The notes: a model not told the origin generated them from the sequence alone. 24,983 nt of DNA from JADLHS01 sp964539515 (GCA_964539515.1 CAZIJO010000068.1:1-24983), one strand, 5' to 3'. Shown: positions 15,435-24,130, counted from the stretch's first letter. Program-made: numbers and translations.

Positions 15435-17465
15435 TCACTCCTTTGGTCGCAAGCGGGCCATCTCCGGATGGAGTTGGAGAAAGCCGTTCGAGCGGGTAAT
15501 TCCGAGTTCGGCGTCCAGTTGTGCTTCGAGTGGATCCGGGCCCGTCAGGTCCAACCGCTTGCGAACCTCGCGCCGCAACCACCAGAACCCCGAGTTCCAA
15601 CTGTACAAGTGATGGCCATGCGGCAGGCCTTTGACGGTGTTCAGTGACTCATGAAACGCCGGCATGTAAACCAGTTCCTTGCCGAGGCGCCAGAGCAGTC
15701 GTTCGTCGATCCACTTCGAGTCCATGCCGTGAATCAGGCCATCCAGGTAGTTCGCGCCATCATTGAGAAACCAGGAGCCGCCAAAAACGTAGGTGCCGCT
15801 GTGGCCCTCCAGCAGGCTGCCGTCCGGCTTGGAAATCACCCGCATCCCATACGGGGTTTGGATGCGAACGGAGGTTTCCAGGTGCCGGCGGACCATGGCA
15901 TCCGGCAGCAACCGCCGGCCGAAAACCGCAAACGTCAACACTTCGCCGTACAACGCGTCCTGGCCGACATGCTCCTGTTGCTTGAGGCTGGTGGCAAAAT
16001 AGCCGCCCGCCTCGTTGAACATCCGACGGTAGCCGGCAATGGCGCGCTCGATGTCCGCGTCGGTCACCGGAAATCCGAGCTCCCGGGCGGCGAGCAGCGC
16101 GCCGCAATGGAATCCTTGATTCGAGGACGGCGCATCGTCGTCATCATAAGGGAGCTGATCGTGGTACGTTTTCATTATCGGTTTGTCCGCGATCAGCCGG
16201 GGGGGAATGAAAAGCCCGTCGCGTTCCTGATTGCGGATGAAACGATAGGCGCGAGCAGTCGTGCGGGCATCGAGTTCGCCGCCCGCGCGTTTCACGAGGG
16301 CCGACCAGATCAGATAGTATTGCGCGTTGTCCTCATAATTGATGCGCTCGAAGAAAACGGCGGCGTGCGCCTGGGCATCATAACCGGGGTCGTCCAGTCC
16401 GCGGCTCATCCAAAAACCATCACTGACCCATTGCTTCCAACCGTAGCCCACGCCGGAGATGAACAAATAATCGCTCTCGGTGCGCAGCAGGTTGCGCCGC
16501 AGCAACAGATACGAAGTGTTGCGCAGGATGGCTTCCAGGCCCGACTGATTGAAGCCTTTCGCATTGGCGAGCGCCAGGTGCGCGGCCATTTGGACGTCAT
16601 AGAGCGATTGGACGGGCGAGGCGAAGATCCAGGTTTTCCAGGTCTGGGTCTGGCCGCTCTCGATGTGCTGCCAGCCATCGAATGCGGTGCGATAAACCGT
16701 GGTGGCGTCCAGCTCCCGCGGGATCGTGATGACCCGGCGGGCGCTCCCATCGCCATTGGCCAGCGAGAGGACACGATTCGCGACATCAAAGCGAAAGAAG
16801 CACCGGTTCTCCCAGAGGCCGGGGGAATCGCCGACAATTCCGTAGAGTGTGTTACTGGCGCGGCAAGCCAGAAATGGAAAGGTTTGGTACGAACCACCGC
16901 CGAACTCCGGTCCGGCACAGGTGGGCGTGTATCCTTTGGTGGCGTCTTCTTTGCCAAGGAAGGAATAGAACCCGCCGGGGACCGCAACGGACCAGCCCAA
17001 ATCGAGATAATATCGCTGGTCGGATGTGGCGGTGACGGTCACGGTGCGTTCGATCAGATCCGGCCCAATGCTGCGGTAGGTCTCCGAAAGCGCCAGGCCG
17101 TTGGTGTGGGCGTCCAGAAAGGTCAGCTGGCCATCCTGCCATTTTGCCGCGGGATAACCGATCGCCGTTCGGCCTGATGGTTGCACCAGGACTAAGCTGG
17201 CATCACTCGCAATACCCGTGAAGACCGGGCGGTCGCCGTCCAGGATCCGAGCGGACACGCCCGCCGGCGAATGATGCTCGACGAAGCGCAACGTGCCCGC
17301 CCGCGTCGTCGCCTTCACGGCGTCGTCGGCCTGACTGCGGTTAGCCGTCGCCTCCGCTCCGCGGCAGGGCTGAATCGCCAGCGCCACGAGGACGGTTAGT
17401 AACGGAAAGCAAGCATTGCGCGCCAACAGCGACCCGTCGTCGGCGGTATTACGGTAAGGTTTCAT
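15435..17465 (-). CDS. Large secreted protein of unknown function, possibly alpha/alpha-barrel glycosidase-like
   Basis: A 676-residue protein. A hydrophobic stretch ending IQPCRGAEA (about residues 19-38) is a signal peptide; a Cys just before its end leaves a lipoprotein possible but without a good lipobox. The first 270 residues look beta-rich, with many short strands and aromatic turns (WSVAVPGGFYSFLG, PEFGGGSYQTFPF). The last 400 are helix-rich with aromatic and acidic loops (GWKQWVSDGFWMSRG, YDDDDAPSSNQGFHCG, NAQYYLIWSALVKR), like the layout of a beta-domain plus six-hairpin (alpha/alpha) glycosidase. I do not recognise a specific family. The start is the ATG at 17465; the TTG directly before it is ignored. 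It lies 62 bp after an OPA transporter gene in the same direction and may share its transcript, which would fit carbohydrate breakdown and uptake. Confidence 0.75.
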   Translation of the reverse strand: MKPYRNTADDGSLLARNACFPLLTVLVALAIQPCRGAEATANRSQADDAVKATTRAGTLRFVEHHSPAGVSARILDGDRPVFTGIASDASLVLVQPSGRTAIGYPAAKWQDGQLTFLDAHTNGLALSETYRSIGPDLIERTVTVTATSDQRYYLDLGWSVAVPGGFYSFLGKEDATKGYTPTCAGPEFGGGSYQTFPFLACRASNTLYGIVGDSPGLWENRCFFRFDVANRVLSLANGDGSARRVITIPRELDATTVYRTAFDGWQHIESGQTQTWKTWIFASPVQSLYDVQMAAHLALANAKGFNQSGLEAILRNTSYLLLRRNLLRTESDYLFISGVGYGWKQWVSDGFWMSRGLDDPGYDAQAHAAVFFERINYEDNAQYYLIWSALVKRAGGELDARTTARAYRFIRNQERDGLFIPPRLIADKPIMKTYHDQLPYDDDDAPSSNQGFHCGALLAARELGFPVTDADIERAIAGYRRMFNEAGGYFATSLKQQEHVGQDALYGEVLTFAVFGRRLLPDAMVRRHLETSVRIQTPYGMRVISKPDGSLLEGHSGTYVFGGSWFLNDGANYLDGLIHGMDSKWIDERLLWRLGKELVYMPAFHESLNTVKGLPHGHHLYSWNSGFWWLRREVRKRLDLTGPDPLEAQLDAELGITRSNGFLQLHPEMARLRPKE

Positions 17466-17527
17466 CAAACAGTGACGGTTTGGACCACGGTCAGCGGTTA
17501 TTCAATTCTCGTCCGCCGCATGGGGCT

Positions 17528-18868
17528 TCAGGATTTCATTTTTGCGGAAGGCGGGACGCGATTCCACTGTGGCGCCAGTAGGAAGCCAGCCAGCGCCAGC
17601 GCCACGCCCAACCAAAGAAAGATCGGGTTCCAAATGTTGTGCCCCTGGCCGACGAGTTTTTCCGCCCAGCCCGGCAGTGTCACGCCGATGATTTGCCCCA
17701 CCGAGCCGAACCCGTTGATGATACCGCTGGCGGTGGAAGCGCCTTTCTTGGTGCCGAAGTCCATGGCCGCGGCGCCTGAAATCAGGGTGTCGGGAATGAA
17801 GATCAGAAAACCAATCGCAAACATCCCGATGCCTACCGCCATTCGCGTTGCCGGCACAAATCGAAACGTGACCATCAACACGGCCAGCAGGAACAGGGTA
17901 ATCACACAAACCGGGACGCGTTTCGATTTGAACAGCCGGTCGGAAATCAGGCCCCCGGTCAGGCTGCCCAGCGGGCCCGCCAGATCAAACAAGCTGCCGA
18001 GGAAACCGGATGTCGCAGTGCCGGTGCCGAGGAGTTCATTGATGTAAACCGGCGACCAGAAAAGCATGAGGTAGCGCGTCGGTTTGATCAAAAAATAAAC
18101 GCCGGCCAGCAACCAGACCATTTTGTTCCGCAGCACCTCCACCACGATTTCCCACGAACCTTCGGCTTCCAGGGCGGGTGTTTTCGTCGGATCGATCACC
18201 TCCTCGCTTTCCCCGTGGTAGCGTTCGATCGGCGGGAGGCCGACGTCCTCCGGGCGATTGCGTTGCAGCAGGAGGAACAAAACCCAGATGGCGAACAGTC
18301 CGCCCGCGGGCACGAAAAAGGCATAACGCCAGCCATATTTTTGCGCCGCCCAGGCGGCCAGGGTCGAGGCCGCGAAGCCGCCGAGCGCATAGTTCGTACA
18401 CCAGAAACCCATCACGCTGCCCCGTTCCCGCCGGGAAAAAAACTCGCCCACATTCTTCGTCAGCGGCGCCCAACCGCTGGACTGGCACAGGCCTTGAACG
18501 GCGAACAGCACGCCCATCAACAGCACGCTGGACGAATAACCCATGGCCAGCGCGGTGGTCACCGACGCCAGCATGCCCACCAGCACGATGACGCGCGGGC
18601 CGAACTTGTCCCCCAGCGGCCCCCAAAAAAATTGTCCCACGGCGTAAGCGACCGAGTTGGCGCCGTCAATCCAGGACATGTCGGCTTTGGTCATGCCCAT
18701 GACCTCCGGCTTCTTCAGCTCGTTCTTGGCGACCGAGAAGGCTTTGCGCGTCAGGTAGAAGCCGGCGTAAGCCAGCCAGGTGATGGAGAAAATTCGCCAG
18801 CGCCAGTATTCATAGCGGCGATCGCGCGCCGGCGCCCGGCCACCAGAGTTGGCGTTTTGGTCATTCAT
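17528..18868 (-). CDS. OPA-family MFS transporter (sugar-phosphate/glycerol-3-phosphate antiporter type)
   Basis: A 446-residue protein with 12 predicted spans. YEYWRWRIFSITWLAYAGFYLTRK is the N-terminal OPA (organophosphate:phosphate antiporter) signature, with a conserved Arg in helix 1. GPLGDKFGPR is MFS motif A. A long hydrophilic middle loop (around 205-235) separates the halves, and AMDFGTKKGASTASGIINGFGSVGQIIG is the OPA motif in helix 10-11. The family exchanges organic phosphates for inorganic phosphate. The substrate is not evident; it is a diverged paralog of the GlpT encoded upstream at 19138-20457. The ATG at 18868 is clear. A 269-bp gap with an imperfect hairpin separates it from glpT, so it may be transcribed independently. 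Confidence 0.88.
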   Translation of the reverse strand: MNDQNANSGGRAPARDRRYEYWRWRIFSITWLAYAGFYLTRKAFSVAKNELKKPEVMGMTKADMSWIDGANSVAYAVGQFFWGPLGDKFGPRVIVLVGMLASVTTALAMGYSSSVLLMGVLFAVQGLCQSSGWAPLTKNVGEFFSRRERGSVMGFWCTNYALGGFAASTLAAWAAQKYGWRYAFFVPAGGLFAIWVLFLLLQRNRPEDVGLPPIERYHGESEEVIDPTKTPALEAEGSWEIVVEVLRNKMVWLLAGVYFLIKPTRYLMLFWSPVYINELLGTGTATSGFLGSLFDLAGPLGSLTGGLISDRLFKSKRVPVCVITLFLLAVLMVTFRFVPATRMAVGIGMFAIGFLIFIPDTLISGAAAMDFGTKKGASTASGIINGFGSVGQIIGVTLPGWAEKLVGQGHNIWNPIFLWLGVALALAGFLLAPQWNRVPPSAKMKS

Positions 18869-19016
18869 GCCTGGCGGGTATTTCGCCGGGCCGGCACGCT
18901 GCGATTACTCATTGCGGTTGGAAAACTCTCCGTGAAGTCTCCGGGGGAGTCAATCACTTTGGCGAAAGCCGGGTTGGGCTGAGGCGCCTGATGTATTTCC
19001 GGTTCTTCTCCTTCAG

Positions 19017-19080
19017 CTTAATCCTCCTGTTAATCTGACTCGGATCATCTGGAAGGATCAAGATTAAGAGGAAGATTGAG
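19017..19080. repeat. Imperfect 20-bp inverted repeat between two OPA transporter genes
   Basis: The arm cttaatcctcctgttaatct (19017-19036) pairs with agattaagaggaagattgag (19061-19080) at 17 of 20 positions around a 24-nt loop. It is AT-rich against a G+C-rich background. It could end or process the glpT transcript (leftward), or be a dispersed repeat. No T run follows on the minus strand, so a classical terminator is not supported. Confidence 0.5.
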
Positions 19081-19137
19081 GTCAAGTGCGGCGCAAGTGG
19101 ACTGGCCGCTTCCGCGTTGCGCGGTCAGGATTTTCCG

Positions 19138-20457
19138 TCATCCCCGGGGCCGGACGTTCCACAGGAAGGCGAGCAGCACCGTCGCTAGGATGGTGCAAAC
19201 CACAATCGATACCAACGCCGCATTCCAACCATGGTGTTGCGAAATCCAACCCAGCCCTTTGCCCTGGATGACGCGGCCGACATAACCGAAGAAGCCCACG
19301 AACCCGGCGGCAGTCCCGACGGCCTTCTTCGAGGTGAGGTCCAGCGACATCACGCCGGAGAACATCACCGGCACATAGACAAAAAAACCAATCACCGCAA
19401 AGAGCACCATGTCCACCCAGAGCAGTTCCGCCGGCACAATCAGGATGCCGCAAAACGCGAGCAGGAGGGGAATCATTGCGACTGCGCTCACCCGCCCGCG
19501 CCGGCCGCCGAGCTTGTCCGAGAGCCAACCCATGGAAAGCATCCCGGCCGCGCCGGCAAATTCGATCACCGTCGTGCTGAAGCCGCCTTCCGTCAGGGAC
19601 GCACCCTTGACTTCCTTCAGGTACGTCGGCCCCCAGTCCACCATGCTATAACGCGCGATGTAAACGAACATGTTGGCGATGGCCAGCACCCAGAGCATCC
19701 GGTTGGGGAGGATGTATTTCAGGAACATTTCTTTGAAACTGAGTTCCTGCTCGTGGGTTTCCTTCTCATCCGGCGGCCAGTCCTGCTTGTATTCCTCCAC
19801 GGGCGGCAGGCCAACGGATTGCGGGGTGTCGCGCATCCGCCAGAACAGGTAAATGGCCCCGAGGGTGGCAATGATGCCCGGGACGTAGAAGGCCGACGGC
19901 CAGCCCCACAGTTCGGCGCATTTCGCGGCGAGGTAACCGGCGATGCCGCCGCCGATATTGTGCGAGACGTTCCAGACGCCGAAGATCGTGCCGCGTTCCC
20001 GGGCGCTGTACCAGTGCGAAAGTCCGCGGGTGCAGGGGCCGTAACCCATGCCTTGCACAAAACCGTTGAGCGTCCAGAGCACGACGTGGGCGGCATAGCT
20101 CGCCGTCGCGCCAAAAACGAAATTGAGCCCGGCGGTCAGCAGCATGCCGAAGGCGACGTATTTGCGCGCATCGCTGCGATCGGCAAAGTAGCCCATCACG
20201 AATTTACCGATGCCGTAGGCGATGGCCGTGCCGGCCAGGATGTCGCCGATCATCGCCTTGTCGTAGTGCAACGCCGCACCGATTTCCTTGGCGACCGGCG
20301 CGAAATTATTGCGCACGACATAGAACATGGCGTAGGCCATGAACGCCGCTTCGAAGACGCGCCAGCGGTATCCGGGATAGAGCCGTGCCACTTCCGCAGG
20401 CGGGAGGCGGGCCGTCGGCGGCGCGGGCTTAAACCACTGGAGAAGTTTGGGGATCAT
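19138..20457 (-). CDS. glpT: Glycerol-3-phosphate:phosphate antiporter GlpT (OPA family)
   Basis: A 439-residue, 12-span inner-membrane transporter. The N-terminus FKPAPPTARLPPAEV, then YPGYRWRVFEAAFMAYAMFYVVRNNF, closely follows the GlpT pattern, including the substrate-site Arg in helix 1. MGYFADRSDARKYV is MFS motif A. GMGYGPCTRGLSHWYSARERGTIFGVWNVSHNIGGG is the OPA signature around helices 4-5. SLDLTSKKAVGTAAGFVGFFGYVGR corresponds to the second-half motif. The start is the ATG at 20457, overlapping the 3' end of glpD by 29 bp. A longer in-frame version to 20529 adds only Arg-rich residues read from within glpD. Coupled translation with glpD fits import and oxidation of glycerol-3-phosphate. 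Confidence 0.9.
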   Translation of the reverse strand: MIPKLLQWFKPAPPTARLPPAEVARLYPGYRWRVFEAAFMAYAMFYVVRNNFAPVAKEIGAALHYDKAMIGDILAGTAIAYGIGKFVMGYFADRSDARKYVAFGMLLTAGLNFVFGATASYAAHVVLWTLNGFVQGMGYGPCTRGLSHWYSARERGTIFGVWNVSHNIGGGIAGYLAAKCAELWGWPSAFYVPGIIATLGAIYLFWRMRDTPQSVGLPPVEEYKQDWPPDEKETHEQELSFKEMFLKYILPNRMLWVLAIANMFVYIARYSMVDWGPTYLKEVKGASLTEGGFSTTVIEFAGAAGMLSMGWLSDKLGGRRGRVSAVAMIPLLLAFCGILIVPAELLWVDMVLFAVIGFFVYVPVMFSGVMSLDLTSKKAVGTAAGFVGFFGYVGRVIQGKGLGWISQHHGWNAALVSIVVCTILATVLLAFLWNVRPRG

Positions 20458-22078
20458 TGGGACGGTGACTGTCCGCCGATGTTGTCGCCGGTTGCGCCGG
20501 CGGACGATGCGCCGCTTGATAGCGCTCAAGCTCGGCGGTGGTCTGCGCTTTGGTCCATCCGAGCAGCTCCGCCATCCACTCTGCTACGTGCGCGGCCTTC
20601 CGCGCGGCGTCCCGGTGGTAATGGTGCCAGCTCGTCCGCCGTACCATCACGTCGTCGACGTGGACCGCCCACTCGTTGACGCAGTAATGTTCCACCACGC
20701 GCTGGCAGAATTCCGGGGGCAGAATCCCGCTGATGTTCTGCGTCTCACTGACCGGAAGCAACGGTTCACCGGCCGTGCGACACGGCCCGACCCCCGGCCG
20801 CGGCGCATCTGCCTCTTGCAGCGCTTTCACAACTTCATCCACGGTCTGCTCGGCCATCAGGCGATAGGTGGTGAGTTTGCCGCCCGCCACATCCCACCAG
20901 CCGGGTTCGGGGTGCTTGATCTCGTGCGAGCGCGAAATGTCGGATGGCTTGCCCTTCGGGTCGGCCACTAGCGGGCGCAGGCCGGCCCAGGAACTGATGA
21001 CATCCGCGGTCGTGAGTGTCGCCTGAGGGAAAAACTCATTTGTGATCTGGAGGACATAGCGAATGTCCGCCGCATCGGCGGTGACTTCGTCCAGCGAGCC
21101 GTGGTAATCGGTGTCGGTGGTGCCGAGGATGGTGCGCTCGCCCCAGGGGATTGCAAAGAGGATGCGCTTGCCTTCCGTCATGACGACGGTTTCAGGAACT
21201 CGCAGCCGGCTGCGCTCCACCACGAGGTGGATGCCTTTGGTCACGCGGAGCTTGACCGCGCTGTGCGGCAAGCCGTCGGCCCAAGGGCCGGTGGCGTTTA
21301 CTATCGTGCGGGCCCGGACTTGCAACGTCCTTCCTGTCAAAGTGTCTTCAACTTCACACTCCCAGTATCCGCCAGCAGACCTACGATTGGGTTGCCGCGC
21401 GCCCTTCACCCGGCCTTCGGCCACCCTCTCCCCATCCGGTGGGGAGAGGGACGGGGTGAGGGGATGTCGCTCGATATTCGCCCGCACCGCATCTTTGAAG
21501 CGGCAATAATTCACGAGCGTTGCCCCGGCCCGGGCCGCCGAGCGGAGGGTGTCGAGCGTGAGGCGGGCGTCATTGGTGAAGCCGTCGTAGTAACGCACGG
21601 CCCCGTTGAGGTCAGCCGCGCGCAAGATGGGCACTTTGCCCAACACTTCTTTCGTGTTCAGCCAGGTGGAGCGGCCGAGATTACGGCCGCCGCATAACAG
21701 ATCGTAGATTTTTACGCCCATCTGCAATTGCCAGAGCCGCCAGTCCGGGTTGCCGCGATAGGTCGGGAAAACAAACGGCAGCGGCTCGGCCAGATGCGGC
21801 GCAATGTGGTGAATGATCTTCTTCTCGAGGCTGGCTTCATAAACCAGGCCGATGCGTCCTTGGGCCAGGTAGCGCAGGCCGCCGTGGAGCAACCGACTGG
21901 AGCGACTGCTGGTGCCGAAGGCGAAGTCATGTTGCTCTACCAGCCCGGTTGTTAACCCGCGCATCGCCGCATCCCGGGCAATGCCGGCACCGACGATGCC
22001 ACCGCCGACGATCAATACGTCCAGCGTTGCTGACGGCAGCCCCTGGAGTGCACCGGCTCTGGACGGGCGGGGACTCAT
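20429..22078 (-). CDS. glpD: Aerobic glycerol-3-phosphate dehydrogenase GlpD (with in-frame repeat insertion)
   Basis: A 549-residue FAD enzyme oxidising glycerol-3-phosphate to DHAP at the inner membrane and passing electrons to quinone. The FAD-binding VLIVGGGIVGAGIARDAAMRG is at 21-41, with SSRSSRLLHGGLRYL (57-71), a second FAD segment VNATGPWADG (260-269), ILGTTDTDYHG, and DVAGGKLTTYRLMAEQTVDEV near the C-terminal domain. The start is the ATG at 22078, whose ATGA overlaps the stop of the HAD gene; a GTG at 22096 would add six residues. Residues about 205-229 (HPLTPSLSPPDGERVAEG and on) are encoded by a palindromic repeat element between a GATLVNYCRF strand and the YWECEVEDTLTGR strand. 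This stretch has no counterpart in ordinary GlpD and keeps the frame open. It sits in a surface loop region, so activity may survive. Confidence 0.93.
   Translation of the reverse strand: MSPRPSRAGALQGLPSATLDVLIVGGGIVGAGIARDAAMRGLTTGLVEQHDFAFGTSSRSSRLLHGGLRYLAQGRIGLVYEASLEKKIIHHIAPHLAEPLPFVFPTYRGNPDWRLWQLQMGVKIYDLLCGGRNLGRSTWLNTKEVLGKVPILRAADLNGAVRYYDGFTNDARLTLDTLRSAARAGATLVNYCRFKDAVRANIERHPLTPSLSPPDGERVAEGRVKGARQPNRRSAGGYWECEVEDTLTGRTLQVRARTIVNATGPWADGLPHSAVKLRVTKGIHLVVERSRLRVPETVVMTEGKRILFAIPWGERTILGTTDTDYHGSLDEVTADAADIRYVLQITNEFFPQATLTTADVISSWAGLRPLVADPKGKPSDISRSHEIKHPEPGWWDVAGGKLTTYRLMAEQTVDEVVKALQEADAPRPGVGPCRTAGEPLLPVSETQNISGILPPEFCQRVVEHYCVNEWAVHVDDVMVRRTSWHHYHRDAARKAAHVAEWMAELLGWTKAQTTAELERYQAAHRPPAQPATTSADSHRPNDPQTSPVV
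21392..21466 (-). repeat. Palindromic repeat element inserted in frame in glpD
   Basis: The core is a perfect 11-bp stem: ccctctcccca (21424-21434), loop tccgg, tggggagaggg (21440-21450). Looser outer arms cccttcaccc (about 21402-21411) and ggtgagggg (21455-21463) make a longer imperfect palindrome. Read on the glpD strand it gives the HPLTPSLSPPDGE... peptide often seen where such elements lie in open frames in many genomes (general knowledge). The length keeps glpD in frame. A decayed relative lies at 4461-4510. Confidence 0.8.
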
Positions 22079-22965
22079 CCCGGCGGGTGGCGCCACGCGG
22101 CCCGGAGTTGCTCGCCGAGCGCCGCCAAGTCCGCGACCACCAAATCCGGCGGAGGCGAGTGGCGCGCGGCTTCTTCATTCGTGGCTTCGCCGCTGAGCAC
22201 CAGGATGCCCATGACGCCGGCCTGCCGGGCCATGACAATGTCGGTGTAGAGCCGGTCACCCACCATCGCCAGCTGCTCCGGTCGCAAGTCCTGCCGGTGC
22301 AGCAAGCCGCGCAACATGCACGGCGAGGGCTTGCCCAGCACCGCATCCGGGTTGCGGCCGGTGGCTTCCTTGAGGGCGGCGCAAATTGCCCCGCAGTCCA
22401 CCAGGACCGTCGCCTCATCCGTCGGACAGACGCGGTCGGGATGGGAAGCGAAAAAGGGTTTGCCTTGCTTGATCCAATACGCCGCCCGGCAGAGGCGCGC
22501 GAAATTCAATTCCGTGTCGAACCCAACGAGCACGGCTTCCGGCTCGTCCGTAGCGCTGTCGTCCGTGACCGAAAATCCCGCCGAAGCAACTTCCCCGCGC
22601 ATGCTGGCGGTGCCGAGCACAAACAGACGGCGGACGGCGGGCATGGTTTCGCGCAGAAATTCCATGGTCGCAATGGTCGAGGTATAAATTTGGTCCGCAG
22701 TGGCCGCGATCCCCAGCCCGTGCAGATGGGAAACGTAATCCGCAACGCTCTTGGAGGAGTTGTTAGTCAGAAAGGTGCAGCCGATCCCGAGCTCAGTGAG
22801 CTGCGCCAGAAACGGCCGGGTGAACTCAAATAGCGTGCCCCCGCTGTAAATCGTGCCGTCCATGTCGAGTGCGACATGGCGGATCGGGCGCAAGCGATGA
22901 TGCATGGTGCCAGCCGGCTGGGTGACCGCTTTGGTCGCGGGCAGTCTATCAAACAAGGCAGACAT
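22075..22965 (-). CDS. HAD-IIA family phosphatase (NagD/glycerol-phosphate phosphatase-like)
   Basis: A 296-residue cytosolic HAD phosphatase. Motif I LDMDGTIY has nucleophile Asp34 and Asp36. TFLTNNSSKS supplies motif II Ser/Thr-Asn. A C2A cap follows with VGFDTELNFARLCRAA and ATVLVDCGAICAALK. LGKPSPCM gives the motif III Lys, and MVGDRLYTDIVMARQAG the motif IV acids. HAD-IIA members include NagD, phosphoglycolate phosphatases and glycerol-3-phosphate phosphatases. Being first in a cluster with glpD (4-bp ATGA overlap) and glpT, dephosphorylation of glycerol-3-phosphate or a close relative is a reasonable inference, not proven. The start is the ATG at 22965; an ATG at 22905 would begin just before motif I. 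Confidence 0.88.
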   Translation of the reverse strand: MSALFDRLPATKAVTQPAGTMHHRLRPIRHVALDMDGTIYSGGTLFEFTRPFLAQLTELGIGCTFLTNNSSKSVADYVSHLHGLGIAATADQIYTSTIATMEFLRETMPAVRRLFVLGTASMRGEVASAGFSVTDDSATDEPEAVLVGFDTELNFARLCRAAYWIKQGKPFFASHPDRVCPTDEATVLVDCGAICAALKEATGRNPDAVLGKPSPCMLRGLLHRQDLRPEQLAMVGDRLYTDIVMARQAGVMGILVLSGEATNEEAARHSPPPDLVVADLAALGEQLRAAWRHPPG

Positions 22966-23282
22966 AGAACAACTTCGGGTTTAGCGAGAGTGCGATGGAG
23001 GCAATCCTGACTTCGCATTCGCTTGGGTTTGGAGAAGGGGAAATGCCATCCTTCTGCCGCTGTGGTTTGCTGGTTCGTTCAGGATGATCCTTCACCCGTG
23101 CTCCGGCCCAATTCAGGTGCTTGATGTTCGTCGGTTCGCCTTCCGCCTCGCTGCCTTCAGTTTCTAGAATCAACCCCTTAGCCTCCGATACTACGCACGT
23201 TGGGGGGAAGCGGTTACCGGCCGGCGCCAATCAAAGCCGCTGCCGCCTGCGCTTCCCAATTTCCAGGCCTTTGCCAGGCTCA
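22966..23282. other. 317-bp gene-free stretch upstream of the glp cluster
   Basis: It lies between the 3' end of a pseudopilin gene and the start of the HAD-glpD-glpT cluster, both on the minus strand. It must contain the glp promoter, but I see no convincing -35/-10 pair, operator or terminator. A weakly repeated pattern (acttcgggtttagcgagagt at 22972, acttcgcattcgcttgggtt further on) is too loose to call. An open frame at 22949-23230 minus has no domain and overlaps the phosphatase start. Confidence 0.45.
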
Positions 23283-24125
23283 TCAATCCACCCGGCGCGT
23301 TGCCCGCTCCTGCATCCACAGGACGTCCTTGTTGAACTCGCTGCCCAGCGGAGTGGGGTAGGGCTGGACCACGCCTTTCAGCGGTTGCTTCAGGATTTTG
23401 TCACTGGACCACTTCTTCAGCTCGGAATGGCCGTCGGCGAAGGAAAAGCCGCCCGCGCCCCCGTGATAACTCGCGGGATAATCCACAATGGATGCGGTCG
23501 CGGTCGGATAGGTCAACATGTCCACGACAAACATGCCGTCATTGATGCTGTCCTCGCGTTCGTCGAGAAACACGAAGGTCATGGCCGGTCCCGGAACTTT
23601 GAAATCCGAGGAACGCCGGTAGATGCGGTATTCGCCCCGCAAATTGCCAAAACCGGTGTTCGACCAGTTCATCGGTCGGTTTTCCCCGCGACCGCCCACC
23701 CAATTGAGCATGGACATGCTGCGAACCCGCGGCACGGTTTGACGCGCGGTGTTAACAACCGTACTGCGATCGCCCGGGCACTTGAAAATGGCGGCGTTTT
23801 TTCCGCAGTACGGCCAGAGCACCCCGGTCTTGATATTCACATCTTCATTCCAGTTCTCGGGGTTGCTGGTGTAATCCAACCAACCACCGACCCACTCGGA
23901 CGGACCGTGCTTGACGTAGGGCAGGACTTCCTGGCTGTCGCCCACGTACATCTGCCAGGCCAACATCAATTGCCGGTGGTTGTTCATGCACTGGATGCCC
24001 TGGGCCTTGGCTTTGGCCCGGGTCAAGGCCGGCAGCAACATGGCCGCGAGAATGGCAATGATCGCGATCACCACCAGCAGTTCGATGAGGGTGAACGCTT
24101 TTCTGACTCGTACGGTCCCGACCAT
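23283..24125 (-). CDS. Prepilin-type cleavage/methylation protein (DUF1559-like pseudopilin)
   Basis: A 280-residue protein with the short leader MVGTVRVRKA, then FTLIELLVVIAIIAILAAM and LLPALTRAKAKAQGIQC, followed by a globular region with many aromatic residues and, near the C-terminus, YHGGAGGFSFADGHSELKKW, the H-X9-DG-like region. The conserved Glu at mature position 5 is Glu15. The residue before the cleavage site is Ala10, not Gly. The start is the ATG at 24125 because a GGAGG lies 5 nt upstream; a GTG at 24164 would add 13 residues before the normal leader. It stands alone, divergent from the SurA-like gene. Family certain, specific role unknown. Confidence 0.88.
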   Translation of the reverse strand: MVGTVRVRKAFTLIELLVVIAIIAILAAMLLPALTRAKAKAQGIQCMNNHRQLMLAWQMYVGDSQEVLPYVKHGPSEWVGGWLDYTSNPENWNEDVNIKTGVLWPYCGKNAAIFKCPGDRSTVVNTARQTVPRVRSMSMLNWVGGRGENRPMNWSNTGFGNLRGEYRIYRRSSDFKVPGPAMTFVFLDEREDSINDGMFVVDMLTYPTATASIVDYPASYHGGAGGFSFADGHSELKKWSSDKILKQPLKGVVQPYPTPLGSEFNKDVLWMQERATRRVD

Positions 24126-24130
24126 GATGG

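Noticed and set aside
15651..17177. 508-codon plus-strand open frame antisense to the large secreted protein
   Set aside because: The minus-strand gene has a signal peptide and protein-like composition; this frame is a repetitive Val/Gly/Arg-rich shadow.
19231..20679. 482-codon open frame antisense to glpT and glpD
   Set aside because: Both minus-strand genes are firmly identified; this translation is His/Arg/Gly-rich without domains.
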